The notes beneath the pieces were generated by a model. That model did not search any database. It had not been told where the DNA came from and saw nothing but the letters and a program-made list of their open reading frames with translations. 5,368 nucleotides of DNA from Clostridioides sp. GTDB taxonomy: Bacteria > Bacillota > Clostridia > Peptostreptococcales > Peptostreptococcaceae. The translations under genes were made by a program, and so were the position numbers. The stretch lies in the NCBI GenBank assembly GCA_031272305.1, contig JAISUA010000141.1, forward strand, positions 1 to 5,368, written 5' to 3'. Of this stretch, positions 1 through 5,368 are shown piece by piece. Positions within the stretch are counted from its first letter, which is position 1. Every line of letters begins with the position of its first letter.

Positions 1-9
1 CAACATTTA

Positions 10-68
10 TTCGAATTTTTTATGAGAAGTTCATTACAATTGTAAATAGAAATTTTCAAAACTTCGAA
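10..68. other. Long imperfect inverted repeat (hairpin) in the left intergenic region
   Basis: Read on the plus strand, this stretch folds into one long stem of 22 pairs. Bases 10-20 pair with 58-68 (one mismatch, ends TTCGAA/TTCGAA). Bases 24-32 pair with 49-57 (one mismatch, one G-U). Bases 34-37 pair with 42-45 around an AATT loop, and small bulges lie at 21-23 and at 33/46-48. The G-U becomes an A-C mismatch in a minus-strand transcript, so plus-strand RNA folds slightly better. Neither end is followed by a T-run, so it does not look like an intrinsic terminator. It could be a structured RNA, a small palindromic mobile element, or part of the control region of a gene left of the window. 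AT-rich sequence makes chance pairing easier, but several G-C pairs and the nested symmetry argue against pure chance. Confidence 0.5.
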
Positions 69-76
69 CCAAGTAC

Positions 77-93
77 TAAAGTTAGATACTTTA
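77..93. other. Small hairpin between two larger ones
   Basis: Bases 77-82 (TAAAGT) are the perfect reverse complement of 88-93 (ACTTTA), with a 5-base loop. On its own this is weak and could be chance in AT-rich DNA. It is recorded because it sits between the larger hairpins at 10-68 and 110-156, so that the non-coding left flank is almost a continuous series of stem-loops. Confidence 0.3.
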
Positions 94-109
94 ATTATTA
101 CAAATATTC

Positions 110-156
110 TTATGATAACTAAATTATTATTCAAAAATAAAATTTTGTTATCATAA
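110..156 (+). terminator. Candidate intrinsic terminator overlapping the pepF stop codon
   Basis: TTATGATAAC at 110-119 is the perfect reverse complement of 147-156. After one T-T mismatch the stem continues with 121-125 (AAATT) against 141-145 (AATTT), giving 15 pairs around a 15-base loop. In the plus direction the stem is followed by AAGTTTTTCT, a short T-run. In the minus direction it is followed by mixed AT sequence without a T-run. The better-formed terminator would therefore end a plus-strand transcript arriving from left of the window, although it may also serve the 3' end of pepF, whose TGA stop (151-153) lies inside the right arm. The stem is AT-rich, so its strength is uncertain. 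Confidence 0.4.
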
Positions 157-2106
157 AAGTTTTTCTAATTCTTCTACTAAACTATTAAATTTATCTATTG
201 TTTTGTCTATTGCTTTTGATTTTGTCAAATCTATGTTATGTTTTTTCAGTGTTTCAATAGGCTCATTGGAACTTCCTTCTTTTAAGTAATTAATATAATT
301 TTCTGATCCATTTTTATTTATATCTTCTAGAAATAAATTTGCAGCTATGCAACCTGTAGCGTATTTATACACATAAAAACTAGAATAAAAATGTGGAATC
401 CTAGCCCAACCCATTTTAGAAATATCATCTTCCTCATAATCTTTTCCATAATATTTTTTAATCAAGCTTCCCCAAATATTATTTAGTTTTTCTGCATTCA
501 AAGTTTCCTCTTTTGCAACTTTTTCATGAATATCTTTCTCAAATTCAGAATACATTGTTTGAATGAATAACGTGTTCTTTATTAAATCTATATATTCTGA
601 TAAGTAGTACGCCTTCTCATCGTCAGTTTTTGCGTCATTTATATTTTTTTCATAAAGTAACATCTCGTTTGTTATAGAGGCAACTTCGTGATTTAATATA
701 GAAGGATTTGCATAATAATAATCTTGATTCTTTGAGGACATATATCCATATACTGCATGTCCCAATTCGTGAGCCAAAGTTGATACTGATTTTATTGAAT
801 TATTATAATTAATAAGAACATATGGATGATTGTCGTATACAGATAGGCAATATCCTCCGCCAACTTTATTTTTACTAGAATACACATCTATCCAATTTTT
901 GTTGAAAGCAGTATATAAACAATCACTGTATTCTTTTCCTAAAGGCATAAGAGCCGAGTAAACCATCTCTTGAGCATCTGAGTACTCTACTTGTTTACTT
1001 GGCTCTTTAACTATTGAAACATTCATATCATATAACTTTAATTTATCCAAATTCAATACCTTTTTTCTCAAAGATATATATTTATGCATAGAAGACAAGT
1101 TTTCATCTACTTTTTTGATTAAATTATCGTAAATCTTCTCATCTACTCCATCTGGCTCCAAATACATTTGTAGTGCAGAGTCGAAATTTCTAAGCTCTGA
1201 ATACAAAACATTTTTCTGAACTTGAGCATTCATAAGTCCTGAAAGTACATTTATATTTTTCGCATAAGAAGAATATTCTTTTTCATACGCCTCTTTTCTT
1301 TTATTTCTATCTGTAGACTCAATATTCGAACTATATTCAGCAGGTGTCATATCCGTCTGTCTGTCCATATTAGAAAAAACTTCATATAACTTACTAGGCA
1401 AAACTCCAATACTTGCAACCTTACTTAAAATTTCTTCCGATTTAGAATCTAAATAATGTTCTTTTTGTTTTCTAATATCTTCTAAATATTTTTTGTACTT
1501 TTCAAGTTTATTTGAAGAAATTATTTTTTTATATTCTTTATTTGACAAATCAACAATATCTTTCTCAAACTTAGTACATATAGCTGAGTATTCTTTTGCC
1601 TTCGTTTCTAAATTAGACATCATATCTGTGTATTTATAATCGTTTTTATTTACATCGTGAGAAAGTTTCGCATAAGCATAAAGCTTGTCTAGTTTTATGT
1701 CTAAATTTTCTTTTACTTGTAAAAATGTGAGTATACTCATATCTGAGTCAAAAAAATTCTTTTGATATTTTTTAATACCTTCGACACCCTTTAAAAAACT
1801 TTTTACTTCTTTTTCCCATTCTTCATCGTTTGCAAACAAATCCTCTAAATTCCATTCAGTATTTCCTGAGGAATTTTTTTCTTCATCTGATTTTGATTTA
1901 TTCTCATCAGTTGACTTCAATTCTTCTTTTGATGAACTTAACGTTTCATCTGAATTTGTCATAACTCCAAGTTTGAAATTCATTAGATTATCTTCTTTTT
2001 CAACGTTAGCCTGATCAATTCTATATGAATTTTCCATATCGAATAAAAACATACTGAATACTATCAACATCAATATAGAAATTTTCTTTATTTGCTCTTT
2101 GTTCAT
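151..2106 (-). CDS. pepF: Oligoendopeptidase F (M3B zinc metallopeptidase) with an N-terminal export or anchor segment
   Basis: This is a 651-residue zinc peptidase of family M3B, whose members cleave short oligopeptides. The active site HELGH lies at residues 446-450, with H446 and H450 as zinc ligands, E447 as catalytic base and E474 (in HEVASITNE) as the likely third ligand. The conserved C-terminal block WARIPHFYSSFYVYKYATG supplies H572 and nearby tyrosines expected in substrate binding. The enzyme domain begins near W85 (WNLEDLF). Ahead of it are a charged start, a hydrophobic stretch at residues 9-22, and a Ser/Asp/Glu/Lys-rich linker at about 50-82. Typical PepF is about 600 residues and cytoplasmic, so this one is probably exported or anchored. 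I see neither a lipobox cysteine nor a clear AxA cleavage site. I chose the ATG at 2106 because GAAAGG (2116-2121) is 9 bases away, whereas it directly abuts the in-frame ATG at 2115. The stop is TGA. The 191-bp gap to spoIIE suggests its own promoter. Confidence 0.93.
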   Translation of the reverse strand: MNKEQIKKISILMLIVFSMFLFDMENSYRIDQANVEKEDNLMNFKLGVMTNSDETLSSSKEELKSTDENKSKSDEEKNSSGNTEWNLEDLFANDEEWEKEVKSFLKGVEGIKKYQKNFFDSDMSILTFLQVKENLDIKLDKLYAYAKLSHDVNKNDYKYTDMMSNLETKAKEYSAICTKFEKDIVDLSNKEYKKIISSNKLEKYKKYLEDIRKQKEHYLDSKSEEILSKVASIGVLPSKLYEVFSNMDRQTDMTPAEYSSNIESTDRNKRKEAYEKEYSSYAKNINVLSGLMNAQVQKNVLYSELRNFDSALQMYLEPDGVDEKIYDNLIKKVDENLSSMHKYISLRKKVLNLDKLKLYDMNVSIVKEPSKQVEYSDAQEMVYSALMPLGKEYSDCLYTAFNKNWIDVYSSKNKVGGGYCLSVYDNHPYVLINYNNSIKSVSTLAHELGHAVYGYMSSKNQDYYYANPSILNHEVASITNEMLLYEKNINDAKTDDEKAYYLSEYIDLIKNTLFIQTMYSEFEKDIHEKVAKEETLNAEKLNNIWGSLIKKYYGKDYEEDDISKMGWARIPHFYSSFYVYKYATGCIAANLFLEDINKNGSENYINYLKEGSSNEPIETLKKHNIDLTKSKAIDKTIDKFNSLVEELEKLL

Positions 2107-2115
2107 TCTCTTCAT

Positions 2116-2121
2116 CCTTTC
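2116..2121 (-). promoter_or_regulatory. Ribosome binding site that decides the pepF start
   Basis: GAAAGG on the minus strand lies 9 bases before the ATG at 2106 and zero bases before the ATG at 2115. Normal Shine-Dalgarno spacing favours the shorter protein, although the longer form (three extra residues, MKR) cannot be excluded. Either start leaves the hydrophobic N-terminal segment intact. Confidence 0.55.
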
Positions 2122-2207
2122 AGTAAAATATTTTAAAAAACATCTTACTTTTATGATGTCAAGAATTTTTCTTTATATAATCTGTAAATCTTAGTAACTA
2201 TAGAAAC

Positions 2208-2236
2208 ACTATCTTGTTAAATAGAATCTTTGTAAA
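2208..2236 (-). promoter_or_regulatory. Candidate sigma-A promoter for pepF
   Basis: On the minus strand TTTACA (2231-2236, 5 of 6 matches to the -35 consensus) is followed after exactly 17 bases by GATAGT (2208-2213, 4 of 6 matches to the -10 consensus). Transcription would start near 2200 and leave a leader of roughly 95 nt before the start codon. Its position directly downstream of the phased A-tract repeat at 2244-2306 is what an upstream curved or UP-like element would require. The -10 is imperfect, and AT-rich DNA yields many such matches. Confidence 0.35.
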
Positions 2237-2243
2237 CATTGGC

Positions 2244-2306
2244 TCTAAATTTTTTTATATCGATTCTAAACTTTTTTATATCAATTCTAAACTTTTTTTA
2301 AACTGT
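2244..2306. repeat. 21-bp tandem repeat with helically phased A-tracts
   Basis: Three consecutive 21-bp units begin at 2244, 2265 and 2286, each starting TCTAAA on the plus strand. Units 1 and 2 differ at only two positions (the seventh and nineteenth bases). Unit 3 matches the first part of the unit and then diverges where it enters the spoIIE coding end; the TAA stop lies at 2298-2300. Each unit carries a T-run on the plus strand: T7 at 2250-2256, T6 at 2272-2277 and T7 at 2293-2299. Their centres are about 21.5 bp apart, which is two turns of the helix. Such phased A-tracts bend DNA, and repeats at this spacing can also be tandem protein-binding sites on one face. Confidence 0.75.
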
Positions 2307-4670
2307 ATATACTTTACTTACTAAGACTGTCATGTCATCTTCTATTCCATCTGGTTGAAGTTCGAATGCTCTATTCAAAATTTTATCGGAAATAATTCTT
2401 GGATTTGTGAAATCCAACGTTTCAAGAAAATAAATCAACCAATTATCTCCTAAATTTTTATTTCTTCCTGCATCTATTATTCCATCAGATACCATTATCA
2501 CAAAATCACCATCATTTAATTTGACTGTTTTTCTGTCCAAATGAATATCAGAAAGTATTCCAACCGGAAGAGATGACGATGAAATCAAATCAATTTCATT
2601 ATTTTTTCGCTTGATATAAGATGAACACGCACCCATTTTTATTGTATCCAAATATCCCTTTCTAAGATCAACCATTCCAAAATCTAAAGTTGAAAACATT
2701 TCTTCTGTTGATTTTAGCATCAAGAGATTATTTATAGTATCTACAATTATTTCATTATTTATTTTTGAATCAATCATTTTTTCCAAAATATCAATAGTTG
2801 CACTTGATTCTTCACTTGCCTTTTTATCTTTTCCCATACCGTCACTTATTGCCATCATGTATTTTCCGTCATTGACTTCCATAAAAGTATAGTTATCTCC
2901 ACAAAGAAGATCTCCATTTCTCGACATTTGTGCTACTTCCGTAACAACAGAAAATTTATTAGTTTTCACAAAAATGCTTCTACATTTCTCATTGATTCCA
3001 TTGCAACTATATTTTTTTACAGATAAACATTCTCCAAGAACTTCTGAAAGAATTTTAGCGATTTTTTTATCGCAAAGATGTCTATCTATGCAAGAGCTTT
3101 GTTCTATTTCAATTTCGAACTCACCATTTGCCTGCATAAGATAATTCACCTTGTCTACCTCTATACCTTCTCTTTGAAGACTATCATACAGCTCTTTTTC
3201 TTTTTCCAAATCTAGAAGTAGATTTTTTTCTATATCTTTCGAAATATCTTCTATTGATTTAGATAAATTTATTATTTGATTTGAAATTACTTTTCTACTT
3301 TCAACAAATTTTCTGCTCCAATTATAATCAAGAGAAAATAATCTATAATAATATGATGCCATTTTTGCCACTTGTTCTGGCTTCAAACATTCTTTTGAAA
3401 ATTCCTCTGGAATACTTCTATAAAACATTTCTCCACTTTCTTCTATACTATCTAACAAGTTACACATCAATTTGTATGTATAATTTGCCTTTCTATTCCA
3501 ACACATTCTATACATACTACAATTATAACATTCTTCATCGTGAACCATTTGAACTAAGCTTGCTATATCCATATTATCCAGAACTCTTTCTTTTTCTCTT
3601 ATCTTCTCAAATGTTCCTGCAAGATTCTCATAAGTCTTGTAAATAGAATTAAGTCTATTTGTAATAAGTTTTCTACTTCTGATTATATAATCTGTCACAA
3701 TCTCATCTGAATCAACTGTACTTTTTATCAATCTAGAAATTTTTGTTAATATTTTTTTCGGAATAAGTATTACTAAAATACATCCTATAAGCATATCTCT
3801 AATTTGAGTAGCATTTATATTAAGTCCTGTCGTAAAATTATACACACAAAACCAACTTACAATAAACACAAACATGCTTAAATATTTATTTACTTTGCTG
3901 AACACTCCTGTGATCATTCCTGAAAACGCATATATGCCCATATAAAATGCAGTAGTAAGATCATTCAAGAAATATACAAGTCCAACTATTACACCACATC
4001 CTGCTCCAATTGAAGAACCTCCTATAGTTGATGTCAATAACAAAACTGAAGTTACAATTACTGTTCTTATAGAAATTCCAAACAAAGTTGCATTTCCTAT
4101 TCCCATAAGTGCAAATATAAAAATAATACTCATAGAAATAGTTTCTTCTGCTCTTACAGATATTCTATTCTTAATATTTGCAAGAAAATCCGCTCCATAA
4201 TAAAATATATTGACTGAAATAATAAATATCACGCTTTCCAAGGTAGCTAACATAACATCTAATAGACTTCCTTTCAAAATTATCAGCTGAACTCCTGCCA
4301 CCAAAAAAACAACTACACCATAAATCGAAGAAAGCATAAATATATTTTTTGATTTCCTAATTATTCTTCCAAATAATAAAAAAAACACAGCACAAATTGA
4401 ATATTTAATTATATATGAATTTAGATTATTCGATAAGAGTATTCCTATCATTGTTGAAATGAAAATAGGCATTCTGTATCTGTCGTATTTTTGCATACAA
4501 ACAAAGAATGCTATTCCTAGTGGTGCTATTTGATAAACTACAATTGATTTGCTCAAAAGAAAACTTATACACATAAACACAAGTGTATTCACAGTAAAAT
4601 ATTTCATAAGTCCTATAAATAAATTTCTTTTGATAGACTTTTTATCGATCACAGCAGTATTTTTCTCCAT
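2298..4670 (-). CDS. spoIIE: Stage II sporulation protein E, membrane PP2C-type serine phosphatase
   Basis: SpoIIE dephosphorylates the anti-anti-sigma factor SpoIIAA, freeing sigma-F in the forespore, and binds FtsZ at the asymmetric septum. This 790-residue protein has the family length and layout. About ten membrane segments occupy residues 20-310 (the last is MLIGCILVILIP). A central region at about 315-575 carries predicted helices and a Cys cluster (H377, C381, C384, C390). The PP2C domain runs to the end. Its metal-site motifs are intact: GDNY (D592), ISDGMGKDKKA (D610), VSDGI (D729) and EDDMTVLV (D778/D779); the 18-residue gap between the first two equals that in B. subtilis (D610, D628). 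I chose the ATG at 4670 because a GGGGG Shine-Dalgarno lies 8 bases before it. The in-frame ATG at 4685 contains the first G of that run and has no ribosome site of its own. The frame is unbroken and ends in TAA. It lies 222 bp downstream of the DivIC gene, so separate transcription is likely. Confidence 0.96.
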   Translation of the reverse strand: MEKNTAVIDKKSIKRNLFIGLMKYFTVNTLVFMCISFLLSKSIVVYQIAPLGIAFFVCMQKYDRYRMPIFISTMIGILLSNNLNSYIIKYSICAVFFLLFGRIIRKSKNIFMLSSIYGVVVFLVAGVQLIILKGSLLDVMLATLESVIFIISVNIFYYGADFLANIKNRISVRAEETISMSIIFIFALMGIGNATLFGISIRTVIVTSVLLLTSTIGGSSIGAGCGVIVGLVYFLNDLTTAFYMGIYAFSGMITGVFSKVNKYLSMFVFIVSWFCVYNFTTGLNINATQIRDMLIGCILVILIPKKILTKISRLIKSTVDSDEIVTDYIIRSRKLITNRLNSIYKTYENLAGTFEKIREKERVLDNMDIASLVQMVHDEECYNCSMYRMCWNRKANYTYKLMCNLLDSIEESGEMFYRSIPEEFSKECLKPEQVAKMASYYYRLFSLDYNWSRKFVESRKVISNQIINLSKSIEDISKDIEKNLLLDLEKEKELYDSLQREGIEVDKVNYLMQANGEFEIEIEQSSCIDRHLCDKKIAKILSEVLGECLSVKKYSCNGINEKCRSIFVKTNKFSVVTEVAQMSRNGDLLCGDNYTFMEVNDGKYMMAISDGMGKDKKASEESSATIDILEKMIDSKINNEIIVDTINNLLMLKSTEEMFSTLDFGMVDLRKGYLDTIKMGACSSYIKRKNNEIDLISSSSLPVGILSDIHLDRKTVKLNDGDFVIMVSDGIIDAGRNKNLGDNWLIYFLETLDFTNPRIISDKILNRAFELQPDGIEDDMTVLVSKVYTV

Positions 4671-4678
4671 ATTTTTAT

Positions 4679-4683
4679 CCCCC
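4679..4683 (-). promoter_or_regulatory. Ribosome binding site that decides the spoIIE start
   Basis: GGGGG on the minus strand is followed by 8 bases (ATAAAAAT) and then the ATG at 4670. The run begins with the G of an upstream in-frame ATG at 4685, so a ribosome using that codon would cover its own signal. The same kind of G-rich site (AAGGGGG at 5239-5245) precedes the DivIC gene, which supports this reading. Confidence 0.7.
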
Positions 4684-4777
4684 ATGTTTGAATTTGAAAC
4701 TATTATTTAATGAATTTTAATAAATATATTTAACATAAATACATTTAATATATTTCTATAAATAATTTTTCTTTATA

Positions 4778-4830
4778 ATTATATAGTCTACCAAAAGAAA
4801 GATATTTATTTTGTCATTTTCAGTTGTCAA
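4778..4830 (-). promoter_or_regulatory. Probable spoIIE promoter region with unusually spaced elements
   Basis: The minus strand holds a perfect TTGACA (4825-4830) and a perfect TATAAT (4778-4783), but they are 41 bp apart and cannot act together as a standard sigma-A pair. The TTGACA could instead use TATCTT (4799-4804, 4 of 6, 20-bp spacer) or TAAATA (4803-4808, 3 of 6, 16-bp spacer). The TATAAT has no recognisable -35 at 16-18 bp. TGACAA occurs twice in direct orientation 13 bp apart (4824-4829 and 4811-4816), overlapping the TTGACA. A strong -10 lacking a -35, with repeats upstream, fits an activator-dependent promoter; Spo0A is the known activator of spoIIE in Bacillus. The repeats match the Spo0A box TGTCGAA only partly, so that assignment is a guess. 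Confidence 0.35.
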
Positions 4831-4892
4831 TCTAAAAAACTTTATTACATTATTCTTAGTTATTATCTTTTATTTCTTATTTTCTAATATTT

Positions 4893-5231
4893 TTATTCAA
4901 TATTTTCATCTTGATTGATATCTGTATTTTTATTTTCGTCAATTTGCTTTGAACTATCATCTACAAATACTATTTCATTTGGCTTGACTAGATTAAGTTC
5001 TGACCTAGCTTTTTTTTCTAATTCCTCTGTAGTATTTATTTCCTCATTTTTTATTTGTTCAATCTTATTTTGCACATCTTCTATTTTTGTATTAAGAACT
5101 GCAATTTGAGTTTTGTATTGATTGTACTTAACAAATTCAAAATAAAATCCCTTCACCATTCCAAATGCAATTATCGCCATAAAAATATACAATGTCATCA
5201 TTTGTGGATAAAATTTTTTTCTTATGTTCAT
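4893..5231 (-). CDS. divIC: Septum formation initiator, DivIC/FtsB family cell-division protein
   Basis: This 112-residue bitopic membrane protein matches the DivIC/FtsB family, which joins FtsL and DivIB/FtsQ in the septal complex that controls septal peptidoglycan synthesis. A short positive N-terminus (MNIRKK) precedes one membrane segment at about residues 11-30. A coiled coil follows from about 36 to 72 (VLNTKIEDVQNKIEQIKNEE), then the family signature KKARSELNLVKPNEIVFV at about 73-91. The last 20 residues are an acidic, Asn-rich tail (DENKNTDINQDENIE). The length agrees with family members (B. subtilis DivIC is about 125). The ATG at 5231 is preceded by AAGGGGG at 5239-5245 with a 7-base spacer. 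The preceding gene ends 37 bp upstream and no promoter is obvious between them, so they probably form one operon. DivIC and FtsB are hard to tell apart from sequence; the nearby spoIIE favours the DivIC label. Confidence 0.9.
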   Translation of the reverse strand: MNIRKKFYPQMMTLYIFMAIIAFGMVKGFYFEFVKYNQYKTQIAVLNTKIEDVQNKIEQIKNEEINTTEELEKKARSELNLVKPNEIVFVDDSSKQIDENKNTDINQDENIE

Positions 5232-5268
5232 CTACAATCCCCCTTGAAAGTGTTATCCTCATTTTAAA

Positions 5269-5368
5269 TTAATGTTTCTTTTTGTTTTTAGTTTTATTTT
5301 TTAATTGTTTAGCCTTATTTTTTGCTTCTTTTTCTGCTTGCTTCTTTTTGATTTTCTTTTCTTTATTT
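5269..5368 (-). CDS. C-terminal end of an unidentified lysine-rich protein (5' end outside the window)
   Basis: Only the last 32 codons and a TAA stop are visible. The tail reads NKEKKIKKKQAEKEAKNKAK and continues QLKNKTKNKKKH; 16 of its 32 residues are lysine, with scattered Glu, Ala and Asn, which suggests a disordered or helical nucleic-acid-binding tail. No domain can be recognised. The frame is preferred because it stays open to the right edge and its stop sits just before the DivIC ribosome site, as expected for the preceding gene of an operon. In Bacillota the gene upstream of divIC is often yabQ, yabP or the S4-domain RNA-binding gene rqcP (yabO). A basic extension would suit the last of these, but that is inference only. 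One other frame is also open for 21 codons in this A-rich stretch, so the reading is moderately sure. Confidence 0.6.
   Translation of the reverse strand, partial: NKEKKIKKKQAEKEAKNKAKQLKNKTKNKKKH

Noticed and set aside
1..150. Possible end or start of a further gene at the left edge
   Set aside because: I found no convincing coding frame, ribosome site or clear promoter here on either strand; only the stem-loops described above.
2158..2163. Perfect TTGACA on the minus strand about 45 bp before pepF
   Set aside because: At 17 bp downstream the hexamer is TTTTTA, a poor -10. The TAAAAT that looks better is 21 bp away. The TTGACA also partly overlaps the small leader hairpin.
2172..2188. TTTACA followed closely by TATATAAAG upstream of pepF
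   Set aside because: The two elements are only a few bases apart, far from the 16-18 bp needed, and neither has a partner at the right distance.
3281..3646. Plus-strand open frame of 121 codons inside spoIIE
   Set aside because: It lies wholly antisense to the central coding region of a strongly recognised gene and has a composition (Tyr, Phe, Leu, Ser) expected from reading an A-rich gene backwards. I see no domain in it.
4722..4755. Inverted repeat AAATATATT/AATATATTT in the spoIIE leader
   Set aside because: The pairs are all A-T in a nearly pure AT stretch, so chance pairing is likely, and no T-run follows.
4915..5109. Plus-strand open frame of 64 codons opposite the DivIC gene
   Set aside because: It is antisense to the coiled-coil codons of DivIC; its Ser/Phe/Ile-rich composition reflects the complementary strand.
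5232..5262. Minus-strand ATG at 5262, opening a short frame that runs into the DivIC gene out of frame
   Set aside because: It has no ribosome binding site, and the good AAGGGGG site nearby serves the DivIC start at 5231.
5055..5267. Plus-strand open frame of 70 codons opposite the start of the DivIC gene
   Set aside because: It overlaps the DivIC coding start and its ribosome site in antisense and shows no recognisable domain.

Overview
The window is AT-rich DNA typical of a low-GC, probably anaerobic, Gram-positive bacterium (Bacillota, clostridia or a relative). Every gene I can support lies on the minus strand, so the biological order runs from the right edge to the left. An intact SpoIIE next to a DivIC/FtsB-type division protein points to an endospore former, or to a lineage that descends from one. 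I cannot name the species from sequence alone.

Layout, right to left. (1) 5269-5368: the last 32 codons of an unidentified gene, half of them lysine. (2) 4893-5231: a short bitopic coiled-coil division protein (DivIC/FtsB family), 37 bp downstream and probably co-transcribed. (3) 4671-4892: a 222-bp AT-rich gap with a perfect TTGACA, a perfect TATAAT at an unusual distance and a short direct repeat; it probably holds the spoIIE promoter. (4) 2298-4670: spoIIE, a full-length membrane PP2C-type phosphatase with all its metal-site aspartates. (5) 2107-2297: a gap with a 21-bp tandem repeat carrying A-tracts in helical phase, next to a candidate promoter for the following gene. (6) 151-2106: an M3 oligoendopeptidase F that, unlike the usual cytoplasmic enzyme, carries an N-terminal export or anchor segment. 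(7) 1-150: no gene; it contains a 59-nt imperfect hairpin, a small hairpin, and a longer hairpin that overlaps the peptidase stop codon.

How the genes fit together. DivIC/FtsB belongs to the septal complex, and SpoIIE links the asymmetric septum to sigma-F activation, so their proximity follows the known divIC-spoIIE neighbourhood of Bacillota. The S1-domain gene (yabR) usually found between them is missing, and the usual downstream tilS is replaced by the exported peptidase. PepF is known in B. subtilis to affect sporulation initiation when overexpressed, by hydrolysing a Phr signalling peptide, so the pairing is suggestive; the link here is inference. I see no rRNA, tRNA, CRISPR array, insertion sequence or phage gene. 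The most unusual signals are the hairpin cluster at the left end, the phased repeat before the peptidase gene, and the surface-directed PepF beside spoIIE.
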